Assembly: GCA_017509255.1 (NCBI GenBank)
Contig: JAFWQA010000002.1
Span: forward strand, 62,001-126,000
Direction: 5' to 3'
Source of the DNA: Clostridia bacterium
Lineage (GTDB): Bacteria; Bacillota; Clostridia; Christensenellales; Aristaeellaceae
Length of the DNA: 64,000 bases
A model generated the notes under the pieces. That model was not told the origin of the DNA. It made no database searches and saw nothing but the letters and a program-made list of their open reading frames with translations. A program made the translations under genes and the position numbers. Of this stretch, positions 25,129-32,908 are shown piece after piece (within the stretch, counting starts at the first letter, position 1; each line of letters starts with the position of its first letter).

Positions 25129-26013
25129 ATGAAAGAAAAGAACGTTTCCGGAATGCCCCGCCCCCTGAGCATCGAGGAGACCTACAACAGCCGGCCCAGG
25201 CGCTGGTGGCTGTACACGCTGGTCGTGTTCCTCGTGGCGCTGCTCCTGGCCTGGGCGGCGGGCGGCGTGACCTTCAAGGGCATCGCGACCAAGGGCTCCG
25301 AGGTCGCGCGCGGCATCGCGTCCGGTCTGACCAATCCGGACTGGGACCTGCTGCTGGGCAGGATCAAAGAGGATACCACCGTGACCACGGTCGCGGGCAT
25401 CCGGGTCTCCACTGAGGGCGTGCCGTACCTGCTTTTCCAGACCATCGCCATCGCGTTCCTGGGCACCATTATCGGCGGAATCCTGGCGATCCCGTTCAGC
25501 TTCCTCGCATCGGACCGGATCGTTCCCAAATGGATCGGCTGGATCTTCCGGCTGCTGATCCTTTTGATCCGGACCATTCCGAGCCTGGTCTGGGCGCTGG
25601 TATGGATCCGGGTGACCGGGCCCAACGCCTTCTGCGGTGTCGTGACGCAAAGCGTGTGCTCCATCGGTATGATCAGCAAGATGTACATGACCGCCATCGA
25701 GGACCTGGACGTGAGGATCCTGGAATCGCTGGACGCTTCCGGCTGCAGCGCCTTCCAGAAGATCCGCTACGGGGTCCTGCCCCAGATCATTCCGAACTTT
25801 ATATCCACAGTGATCTACCGGTTCGACATCAACATGAAGGATGCCACCACACTGGGCATCGTCGGCGCGGGCGGTATCGGCGCGCCGCTGATCCAGTGCA
25901 TCACCTCCAGCCGCTGGAGCATGGTGGGCGCCTACCTGTTCGGACTGATCCTGCTGATGCTGGTGATCGAGTGGCTGTCTACCCGGATCCGGAACCGACT
26001 GACGAGAGGCTGA
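25129..26013 (+). CDS. phnE: PhnE-like ABC transporter permease 2
   Basis: A 294-residue permease, second of the pair. It has the same fold: the coupling loop ESLDASGCSAFQKIRYGVLP and the C-terminal GIVGAGGIGAPLIQ. The TM region starts near residue 25 (LYTLVVFLVALLLAW). GGAGGGCGGAG lies before the ATG, 13 bases after the previous stop. Two different PhnE proteins in tandem are common in Gram-positive Phn-type systems. Confidence 0.92.
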   Translation: MKEKNVSGMPRPLSIEETYNSRPRRWWLYTLVVFLVALLLAWAAGGVTFKGIATKGSEVARGIASGLTNPDWDLLLGRIKEDTTVTTVAGIRVSTEGVPYLLFQTIAIAFLGTIIGGILAIPFSFLASDRIVPKWIGWIFRLLILLIRTIPSLVWALVWIRVTGPNAFCGVVTQSVCSIGMISKMYMTAIEDLDVRILESLDASGCSAFQKIRYGVLPQIIPNFISTVIYRFDINMKDATTLGIVGAGGIGAPLIQCITSSRWSMVGAYLFGLILLMLVIEWLSTRIRNRLTRG

Positions 26014-26016
26014 TCC

Positions 26017-27507
26017 ATGTCCAGACTGACGATCTATTTTACTGCTGACACGCACGGATATCTGTATCCAGGGAATTTCGCGACCGGCAGGCGCGCCCCC
26101 ATGGGACTGCTGTCGATGCGTTTTCCCCGGGATGAGAATACCCTGATCATCGACGGGGGAGATACCATTCAGGGCTCTCCCCTGGTTTATTTTGCCCGCG
26201 TGACGGGGCGTGAACTGCCCATCGCGCAGGCGCTCAATGCCCGGCACTACGACTATGTGACCCTGGGCAACCACGATTTCAATTTCGGCCGGGAGGGCAT
26301 CCGCAAATATCTGAGCGGACTGAACGCGAAGTGCCTCTGCGCCAATGTGCGCGACGAGGCCGGGGAGCTGCCCGTGTTTCCGGGCTGCGTCCACGTGCTG
26401 GGCAACGGCCTGAGAGTCGGACTCATCGGCATCGTGACGGACTGGGTCAACCGGTGGGAGTCGCCGGAGCATCTGAAGGGGCTGAGGGTGACCGATCCGC
26501 TGCAGGCGGCGCGGGAAGCCGTGGCCGCCCTGCCGCCCCACGACGTGCTGGTCGGCATCTATCACGGCGGGATCGAGCGGGACCTGCAGACCGGCCGGCT
26601 GCTTTCCGAGACGGACGAGAACATCGCCTGCCGCCTGTGCGAGGAGCTGCCTTTTGATCTGCTGCTGACGGGGCATCAGCATATCGGGATGGGCAGCGGC
26701 GAGTGGAACGGCGTGCACCTGGTACAGACGCCCTGCAACGCGGTCCAGTACGCCCGGGTGGACCTGGGGGAGGACGGACGCTTTACCTCCGCCCTGTATG
26801 ACGTGCCGGACCGCGCGGACCTGACGGAGGAGGAGCAAAGGCTCTGGGAGGACGTGAACGTCTGGCTGGACCATCCGGCCGGGCACCTGCCCAGGGACCT
26901 GCGGCCGGACGCGGACCGGGCGAGGATGGCCATGGAGGGGAACTCCATTGTGGACCTGTTCAACCAGGTGCAGCTGGAGGCCTCCGGGGCGGACATCAGC
27001 TGCTCCTTCCTGGGCAACACTGTCCGGGGCTTTGACCGGGACGTGACCGTCCGGGACGTGGTAGCCAGCTATGTGTACGCCAACACCCTGGCGGTGCTGG
27101 AGGTCACCGGAAAAGTGCTGCGTATGGCGCTGGAGCAGTGCGCCACCTATTTCAACCGGAACGCGGACGGGAGCATTACCGTCAGCGAGCCCTTCCTGCT
27201 GCCCAAGGAAGCGCATTTCAATTACGATTATTTCGCCGGGATCGAATACACCTTTGACCTGAGGAACCCGCCCGGCCGGCGCGTCGCGGAGATCCTGCGG
27301 AACGGGAAGCCGGTCCGGGATACGGACAGGCTGAAGCTGTGCATGTGCAATTACCGGGCGACGGGCTCGGGAGACTTCGAGTTCTACCGGAGCTGCCCGG
27401 TGGTCCGGGAGATCCAGACGGACATGAGCGAGCTGATCCTGAACTACCTGCGCGCGCACGACCCGGTGGAGCTGCCCGCGGACCACGGGATCCGCGTGAT
27501 CCTGTAA
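26017..27507 (+). CDS. 5'-nucleotidase/metallophosphoesterase family protein (cytoplasmic)
   Basis: A 496-residue two-domain protein. Residues 1-270 form a calcineurin-like phosphoesterase (FTADTHGYLYP, IIDGGDTIQG, LGNHDFNFG, LLTGHQHIGMG) with a full dinuclear metal set. Residues 300-495 form the 5'-nucleotidase C-terminal substrate domain (DISCSFLGNTVRGFD; NYRATGSGDFEFY). There is no signal peptide, unlike UshA, so it acts inside the cell. The gene starts 3 bases after the permease stop, so it probably dephosphorylates what the importer brings in. The substrate class (nucleotide or other phosphate ester) is inference. Confidence 0.92.
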   Translation: MSRLTIYFTADTHGYLYPGNFATGRRAPMGLLSMRFPRDENTLIIDGGDTIQGSPLVYFARVTGRELPIAQALNARHYDYVTLGNHDFNFGREGIRKYLSGLNAKCLCANVRDEAGELPVFPGCVHVLGNGLRVGLIGIVTDWVNRWESPEHLKGLRVTDPLQAAREAVAALPPHDVLVGIYHGGIERDLQTGRLLSETDENIACRLCEELPFDLLLTGHQHIGMGSGEWNGVHLVQTPCNAVQYARVDLGEDGRFTSALYDVPDRADLTEEEQRLWEDVNVWLDHPAGHLPRDLRPDADRARMAMEGNSIVDLFNQVQLEASGADISCSFLGNTVRGFDRDVTVRDVVASYVYANTLAVLEVTGKVLRMALEQCATYFNRNADGSITVSEPFLLPKEAHFNYDYFAGIEYTFDLRNPPGRRVAEILRNGKPVRDTDRLKLCMCNYRATGSGDFEFYRSCPVVREIQTDMSELILNYLRAHDPVELPADHGIRVIL

Positions 27508-27510
27508 TAT

Positions 27511-27541
27511 AAAAAAAGTCCTCATCGCTGAGGACTTTTTT
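27511..27541. terminator. Bidirectional terminator
   Basis: AAAAAAAGTCCTCA, loop TCGC, TGAGGACTTTTTT. It ends the phn-type operon, and on the other strand the TldE gene. Confidence 0.93.
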
Positions 27542-27553
27542 ATATCCGCGGGC

Positions 27554-28891
27554 TTATTTGCCGGCGATCCGGAGCTCGCCGACGTCCACGCTGGGACTTC
27601 CGACGGAGCTGCCGGGGAAGACGAGGTCATTGCCGACCGCGCGGACGGCCTGCAGAAGCCGGTAGAAATTTCCGGCGACGGTGATCCGGTCCACGGGGCG
27701 GTCCTTTTTGCCGTCCGTGACGGTATAACCTTCAGCGATCAGGCTGAAGTCACCGCTGACCGTGTTGGCCCCGGCATGCAGGCCGCTGACCTCCGTGATC
27801 ACCAGGCCGCTGCCCATGTCTTCCATGAGCTGCTCCAGGCTCTTTTCGCCGGGCTTGAAGAAGAAGTTGGAGGGGGCGACCCGCACGGGCGCGGAATAGG
27901 AACCCTTGTGGGCGTTGCCCGTAGAGGACACACCCGCCTTGCGCGCGGTTTTCAGGTTGTGCAGCAGGGTGACGAACACGCCGTCGCGGACGATCTCCCT
28001 GGTGCAGGTGCGCACGCCTTCGTCGTCAAAGCCGCGGGTGGCAAAGCCGCCGGGCAGCAGGGGATCGTCGATCAGGGTCACCTTGTCCGAGGCAATGACC
28101 TGCCCCTCCTTGTCCTTCAGCAGGCTCATGTTCTGCTGGGCGTTTTCGGCGGAGAAAATGACGGAGAAGACAGACAGGAGGTCGCTCATGGCATAGGGAT
28201 CAAAGATCGTCCTGTACTCGCCGGTGGGAACCGGCTCCGCGTCCAGCATGAAGAGGGCCTTTTCCCGGGCTTCCTCCGCGGACAGGCGGGCGTTTTCCGG
28301 ATCAAAGGTCCTGCCGGCCTTCAGCACGCCGGCGCTGGCGGTTTTGCTGCCGTCCTTCGCCAGGGCGTTGAGGAAGGTGACGCAGTAATTGTCCCGTGTG
28401 CTCAGGTCCAGCCCCCGGGAATTGACGATGCGCACTCCGGCGGACGCTGTGGAGATCATGTTGTAGGTGGCCGCCTTGATCCGGTCGTCCCCGGACAGCA
28501 GGTTCTTTTCGGCCGCCAGTATATAATCCAGCTTTTCCTGCGGTGTGACCAGGTCCAGCTCCTCTTTGTAATTGTTCACGTCGGGGTAGTCCGCGTCGCC
28601 CGGATAGATCTCTGCGGTCCCTTCCTCCTCGGAAAGCTCCGCGCTTTCGATGACCGCGGTGACCAGCTGGTCCACGGACTCGTCGTCAAAGGCCTCCGTG
28701 GCGGCATAGCCCATGCGGCCGTTCACGATGCCGCGCAGGCTCAGTCCCTTGGTGGAATTGACGGTGTAGTTCGAAATGCTGCCCTGCTGGCACATGGCCC
28801 GGAAGGAATCGCTGTCCGCCAGATAGACCTCCGCCTCGGAGATCCCTTTTTCGGCCGCGGCCTTCATCAGCTTCTCAATATATTCATCCAT
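27554..28891 (-). CDS. pmbA: TldE/PmbA-family metalloprotease partner subunit
   Basis: A 445-residue protein of the TldD/PmbA family, TldE type: it lacks the HExxxH metal motif. Typical blocks are EAEVYLADSDSF at the N-terminus and SSTGNAHKGSYSAP, VITEVSGLHAGANTVSGDFS near the C-terminus. With TldD it forms a heterodimeric protease that degrades unfolded or leader peptides and matures some modified peptides. The start at 28891 follows AAGGAGG. TldD lies 11 bases upstream in the same operon. Confidence 0.93.
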   Translation of the reverse strand: MDEYIEKLMKAAAEKGISEAEVYLADSDSFRAMCQQGSISNYTVNSTKGLSLRGIVNGRMGYAATEAFDDESVDQLVTAVIESAELSEEEGTAEIYPGDADYPDVNNYKEELDLVTPQEKLDYILAAEKNLLSGDDRIKAATYNMISTASAGVRIVNSRGLDLSTRDNYCVTFLNALAKDGSKTASAGVLKAGRTFDPENARLSAEEAREKALFMLDAEPVPTGEYRTIFDPYAMSDLLSVFSVIFSAENAQQNMSLLKDKEGQVIASDKVTLIDDPLLPGGFATRGFDDEGVRTCTREIVRDGVFVTLLHNLKTARKAGVSSTGNAHKGSYSAPVRVAPSNFFFKPGEKSLEQLMEDMGSGLVITEVSGLHAGANTVSGDFSLIAEGYTVTDGKKDRPVDRITVAGNFYRLLQAVRAVGNDLVFPGSSVGSPSVDVGELRIAGK

Positions 28892-28902
28892 ACGCTGCCT
28901 CC

Positions 28903-30285
28903 TTATCTGGCGCCGCCCACGGTCAGGCTGGTGACCCGGATCATGGGCTGTCCTACATTGGTGGGAACGGAGCCTGACAGGGAACCGCACATGCCCTGGG
29001 CCATCTGCATGTCCCTGCCGACCCGGTCGATCTTCATCAGGATCTCACTGCCGCGGCCGATCAGGCTGGCACCCCGGACCGGCTGGACGATCCGTCCGCC
29101 CCGGACGAGATAGCCCTCCTCCACGGCAAAGTTGAACTTGCCCGTGGACGGATCCACGCTGCCGCCGCCCATGGAGCGGCAGTACAGCCCGTCGCCCATG
29201 GTGGCGATCATTTCCGCTTCGGAATCCTCACCGGCGGCGATATAGGTGTTGCGCATGCGGCTGGTGGGAGCGTACATATAGCCCTGCCTGCGGCCGGAGC
29301 CGGTGACGCCCATACCCATCTTGCGGGCGTTGAGCCGGTCGATCATATAGTTTTTCAGGATGCCCTTTTCGATCAGCACCAGGCGGGTGGGCTCGTTGCC
29401 CTCGTCGTCGATGTTTTCGCTGCCCCATTCATTGGGGATGGTGCCGTCGTCAATGGCGGTGACCTTTTCACTGGCGATGCGCAGCCCCAGCTTTCCGGCG
29501 AACTCACTGTTGCCGGGAGCGACGGACGTGGCCTCCAGCGAGTGCCCGCAGGCCTCGTGGAAAATGACGCCGCCGAAGCCCTTGTCAATGACGACCGGCA
29601 TGGTCCCGGAGGGACAGAGCGGCGCGTGCAGCATGGTCACGGCGATCCGGGCGGCCTGGTGGGCGCACATTTCCGGATCCACGGTGCGGTCAAAGATCTC
29701 AAAGCCCTGCATGGCGCCGGGAGAGCAATGGCCGGTCTGGTTTTCTGTGCCGTCGGAGGCGACCGCGTTCACGCTCAGGCGGGAGTATACCCGAAGGTCG
29801 TTCTTGAAAAGGCCTTCGGAATTGGCGATCCAGACCCGCTGCTCGGAATCGGAATAGCTGATGACGCCCTGGACCACTTCCGGATAGGTCTTCAGAACGG
29901 CGTCGGCGGCACGCAGCTTTTCAGCCCTGCGCTGCCCGCTGACCTTGCCGGGCAGCTCCATGATGATATGATTGTCCGGCCGCTCCGTATCCGCGAAGCC
30001 GGTGCGGAAGGTCTCGTTGTCGTCATGAATGGCGGCCGCTGCCCGCCGGGCGCAGCTGATCAGCCCGTCCCGGGAGGTATCGTTGGTGTAGACGTAAACC
30101 GAAGAGACGCCCGAGTAGATGCGGACGCCGGCGCCGTGCAGCCGGTTGGACGTGGCGGTGTCGATGCGCCCGGAACGCATGGTCATCAGGTTGTTTCGCC
30201 GGTCCTCCAGAAAGATCTCGGCGAAATCGCCGCCGGTGGTGAGTGCTTCCTCCAGAACGGCGGCTGCGGTATCCTGTCTCAGCAT
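28903..30285 (-). CDS. tldD: TldD-family metalloprotease
   Basis: A 460-residue catalytic subunit. The active-site motif is FHEACGHSLEA (HExxxH, around residue 245), and the metal-ligand region near the C-terminus is YCRSMGGGSVDPSTGKFNF. It pairs with TldE encoded 11 bases downstream. Possible clients include unfolded peptides, toxins or peptide natural products; no RiPP precursor gene is visible nearby. A threonine/serine exporter subunit gene ends 22 bases upstream on the same strand, so the operon may extend to it. Confidence 0.95.
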   Translation of the reverse strand: MLRQDTAAAVLEEALTTGGDFAEIFLEDRRNNLMTMRSGRIDTATSNRLHGAGVRIYSGVSSVYVYTNDTSRDGLISCARRAAAAIHDDNETFRTGFADTERPDNHIIMELPGKVSGQRRAEKLRAADAVLKTYPEVVQGVISYSDSEQRVWIANSEGLFKNDLRVYSRLSVNAVASDGTENQTGHCSPGAMQGFEIFDRTVDPEMCAHQAARIAVTMLHAPLCPSGTMPVVIDKGFGGVIFHEACGHSLEATSVAPGNSEFAGKLGLRIASEKVTAIDDGTIPNEWGSENIDDEGNEPTRLVLIEKGILKNYMIDRLNARKMGMGVTGSGRRQGYMYAPTSRMRNTYIAAGEDSEAEMIATMGDGLYCRSMGGGSVDPSTGKFNFAVEEGYLVRGGRIVQPVRGASLIGRGSEILMKIDRVGRDMQMAQGMCGSLSGSVPTNVGQPMIRVTSLTVGGAR

Positions 30286-30307
30286 GAAAATCCTCCTTAG
30301 TTATCCA

Positions 30308-30778
30308 TCAGTTCTTATTTATCGCGGCGGGCTTCCGGCTTTTTCTCCCGCCCGGGCGGAACGCCCGGAAGAGGAAGCTGCCGGTGCCCTGACCGAGGGC
30401 GATCATGGCAATGGTGATCATGGCGCGGATCCCCTGATCCGCTCCCGGCGCCGTTTCCCCGGCGCCCAGGTACTGCATGGTGCGGTAAAGGCCGAGCCCC
30501 GGGACAAAGCTGATGATCGACAGCATCAGGAAGACGGTGCCGATCATTTTCATTTTCAGCGCGCAGAAAAGGCCCAGCAGGGAGCCGGTCAGAGACGCGG
30601 CAAAGATGGAGCCGGCGTCGCTCAGGCCGAGCTGCGTCAGGCCCCAGTACACGGCGAAGGTGAACGCGCCAAGCAGCGAGGCGGGGATCCAGGAGCGCTT
30701 CGGCGCACGGACCAGCAGGCCGAAACCGAGCGTGCCGAAGAAGGCGCCCGCGACGGTACGGATGATCTCCGGGATCAA
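30308..30778 (-). CDS. Threonine/serine exporter family protein, small subunit (YjjB-like)
   Basis: A 156-residue membrane protein with four to five TM helices, matching the C-terminal half of ThrE (ThrE_2/DUF3815). GLGLYRTMQYLGAG and LSIISFVPGLGLY are family blocks. In many bacteria ThrE is split into two proteins of this kind. The ATG overlaps the stop of the large subunit by 4 bases (30775-30778), so both are made together. The C-terminal tail is basic. Confidence 0.88.
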   Translation of the reverse strand: MIPEIIRTVAGAFFGTLGFGLLVRAPKRSWIPASLLGAFTFAVYWGLTQLGLSDAGSIFAASLTGSLLGLFCALKMKMIGTVFLMLSIISFVPGLGLYRTMQYLGAGETAPGADQGIRAMITIAMIALGQGTGSFLFRAFRPGGRKSRKPAAINKN

Positions 30779-31554
30779 AGCAGACCGCCTCCCGTCAGGA
30801 CGCGGAAGACCGCGTTCGCGATCAGCGCGCCGCCGGCGACCAGCCCGGCGGTCAGGATCGCTTCAATGCCGTGGCTCAGGCCGGACACGATGTCCCCGCG
30901 CATGGTATCCTGCACCGCGGTGGTCATGGTCAGGCCCGGCAGGAGGGGCATCAGCGCCCCTGCGATGACGGACTCCGTGGAAAGCACCGGAAGGAATGAC
31001 TTGAGCACCGCGGGCACCAGGACGGTCAGGATACTGCCCAGCAGCACCGCGACCAGGGCCTGCATATGGAACTTGTCCAGCAGCATGCAGATGCCTTCCA
31101 CCAGTCCGGCCAGCAGGAACGCGGCCAGAAGATCAGGCCAGCTGCCGCCGAAAAGAAGTGCGAAGCCGGCGGCGCAGACCGCCGCGCCGATGGGAAGAAG
31201 GCTCCGGCGGTTCGGCAGGAGGCGGATCTCCTCCAGCCGGGCGGCTGCCTCAGCCGGGGTCATGCCCGTGCGCTCCATTTCCCGGGAAACCGCGTTCACC
31301 CGGTCCACACGGACCAGGTGGTTCCCTGAGCGGCGGACCCGTTTGACGGAGGTCTCCACGTTCCCGTCCGACATCCGGTAACTGATGAAAAGCCCGCTCG
31401 GGACGGAAAAGGTCTCGACCTCCTCCAGGCCGAAGGCCCGCCCCATGCGGGTCACGGTCTCCTCCACACGGAAGGTCTCCCCGCCGTTTTCCATGATGAT
31501 CAGCCCGGCCAGCTGCAGAGGACGCATACAGGCCCGCTGTTCCTCCAAAGTCAT
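30775..31554 (-). CDS. Threonine/serine exporter family protein, large subunit (YjjP-like)
   Basis: A 259-residue protein. Residues 1-115 form the soluble ThrE N-terminal domain (ENGGETFRVEETVTRM, then ETFSVPSGLFISY). Five TM helices follow, with PLLPGLTMTTAVQDTMRGD, a ThrE/DUF1212 signature. It exports Thr, Ser or related metabolites with the small subunit. The start at 31554 follows GGAGGAAG; longer readings are antisense artefacts. It is divergent from the P1 peptidase gene, with its own promoter at 31619-31647. Confidence 0.9.
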   Translation of the reverse strand: MTLEEQRACMRPLQLAGLIIMENGGETFRVEETVTRMGRAFGLEEVETFSVPSGLFISYRMSDGNVETSVKRVRRSGNHLVRVDRVNAVSREMERTGMTPAEAAARLEEIRLLPNRRSLLPIGAAVCAAGFALLFGGSWPDLLAAFLLAGLVEGICMLLDKFHMQALVAVLLGSILTVLVPAVLKSFLPVLSTESVIAGALMPLLPGLTMTTAVQDTMRGDIVSGLSHGIEAILTAGLVAGGALIANAVFRVLTGGGLL

Positions 31555-31618
31555 GCGATCTTCCTCCGTGACGGCGCGGCATACAGCAGTACGGACGCGC
31601 CGGCGAATGTACGGGAAC

Positions 31619-31647
31619 ATGATAGAATAGAAAAGGCGGAAAAGCAA
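31619..31647 (-). promoter_or_regulatory. Promoter of the threonine/serine exporter genes
   Basis: On the minus strand: TTGCTT (31647-31642), 17 bases, TATCAT (31624-31619). Confidence 0.7.
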
Positions 31648-31764
31648 CAGGAACATTGCGCGGAATGAAAAGAATTTTGTATCCGGGATCGGCTTTCCGG
31701 GGCGGGAGGGGCGGCCGCCGCGCTGCCCCGGAGGGAAGTTTTGCTGGTGCTTCCGGGGCGGACA

Positions 31765-31773
31765 TGGTATAAT
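31765..31773 (+). promoter_or_regulatory. Extended -10 promoter of the P1 peptidase gene
   Basis: TGGTATAAT: perfect -10 with the TGn extension. No good -35 box. The same nonamer recurs at 36886-36894 and 51843-51851. Confidence 0.7.
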
Positions 31774-31894
31774 TTCAGTGAGGCATCCGCCCGAAAAACG
31801 CGGAGAAGAAAAAAGAATACCGGAAGAGAAAGCAGCGGAAAGGGTCCCGGCGGGAGGACAGCCTCCGCCGGGCGGAAGAGAAAGGAAGCGCGGT

Positions 31895-32866
31895 ATGGAC
31901 AGAGAGCAGACTGTTTTTGACGGGGATATCACCCTGGTCCACGGGATCAGGGTCGGACAGGCCGAGAACGCTGAAGCGCGGACCGGATGCACGGTCGTGC
32001 TCTGCCACAGGGACGGAGCAGTCGGGGGCGTGTCCGTCCGGGGCGCGGCGCCGGGGACCCGGGAAACGGACCTCCTGCGGCCCGGGAACCTGGTGGAAAA
32101 GGTGAATGCCGTGGTGTTGTCCGGCGGCAGCGCCTTCGGCCTGGAATCCGCCTGCGGCGTGATGAATCAGCTGGAGCAGATGGGCGTCGGGCTGGAAATG
32201 GGGGATATCCGCGTGCCGATCGTACCGGCGGCGGTCCTGTACGACCTGGGCGTGGGAAGCTCCGCGGTCCGGCCGGACGCGGCGATGGGGCGCGAGGCCC
32301 TGATGAATGCGCGGAAGGGAATGAAGCAGGGCCGCTTCGGAGCGGGCTGCGGATGCACCGTGGGCAAGCTGATCCCGGATTCCGTTCCGCAGCGCAGCGG
32401 CATCGGCTCGGCGTCGATCACCCTGCCGGAGGGGATCACCGTCGGGGCGGTGGTGGCGGTGAATGCCGTGGGCGACGTCTACCATCCCGTGACGGGCGCG
32501 CTGATCGGCTGCGGCCGCAGGGAGGACGGCACGCCGGTCCCGGCGGAGGGCCTGCTCTTCGGGCACGCTTCGGCCAACCGGACGATCCGGCTCCAGGCGG
32601 GCTCCAACACCACCATCGGCGTGATCGCGACGGACTGCTGCCTGACCAAGGAGCAGGTGAACCGGCTGGCGGACGTGGGGCATGACGGCTACGGGCGGAC
32701 GATCCGTCCCGTGCATACGCAGATGGACGGGGACACCCTGTTCGCCCTGGCAACGGGCAGTGTGGACAAGGACGTCAACTTTGTACGCATCTGCGCCGCC
32801 GCCGCGGAGGTGACCGCCCGGGCGATCGCCAACGCGGTGCTTTTGTCCGCGCGGCAGGCGGAATAA
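31895..32866 (+). CDS. P1 family (S58, DmpA-like) peptidase
   Basis: A 323-residue N-terminal-nucleophile type peptidase. VNAVVLSGGSAFGLESACGV is the family block near residue 70. The self-cleavage/nucleophile region is AGSNTTIGVIATD (around residue 232), and PVHTQMDGDTLFALATG follows. DmpA-type enzymes are aminopeptidases acting on L- or D-residues and beta-peptides. No signal peptide; cytoplasmic. The start at 31895 is taken because upstream sequence in frame is leader-like and AAAGGAAG precedes it. It lies next to the amino acid exporter, on the opposite strand. Confidence 0.9.
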   Translation: MDREQTVFDGDITLVHGIRVGQAENAEARTGCTVVLCHRDGAVGGVSVRGAAPGTRETDLLRPGNLVEKVNAVVLSGGSAFGLESACGVMNQLEQMGVGLEMGDIRVPIVPAAVLYDLGVGSSAVRPDAAMGREALMNARKGMKQGRFGAGCGCTVGKLIPDSVPQRSGIGSASITLPEGITVGAVVAVNAVGDVYHPVTGALIGCGRREDGTPVPAEGLLFGHASANRTIRLQAGSNTTIGVIATDCCLTKEQVNRLADVGHDGYGRTIRPVHTQMDGDTLFALATGSVDKDVNFVRICAAAAEVTARAIANAVLLSARQAE

Positions 32867-32908
32867 GGCGCTCCTCGCGCCGGAAGAAAAACGGGGAGGG
32901 ATCGGACC

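Larger units (their letters stand above)
31555..31894. other. Divergent promoter region between exporter and peptidase genes
   Basis: 340 bases without a gene. It contains the minus-strand promoter of the ThrE pair (31619-31647), the plus-strand promoter of the P1 peptidase (31765-31773) and a 120-base leader before the peptidase. I saw no riboswitch-like fold. Confidence 0.6.

Noticed and set aside
25069-27630. Minus-strand open frame of 853 codons under the phn-type operon
   Set aside because: It crosses several genes with clear domains on the other strand and has shadow-like composition.
27554-30285. TldD/TldE considered as the core of a RiPP biosynthesis cluster
   Set aside because: No radical SAM, YcaO, leader-peptide recognition gene or precursor peptide is visible nearby.
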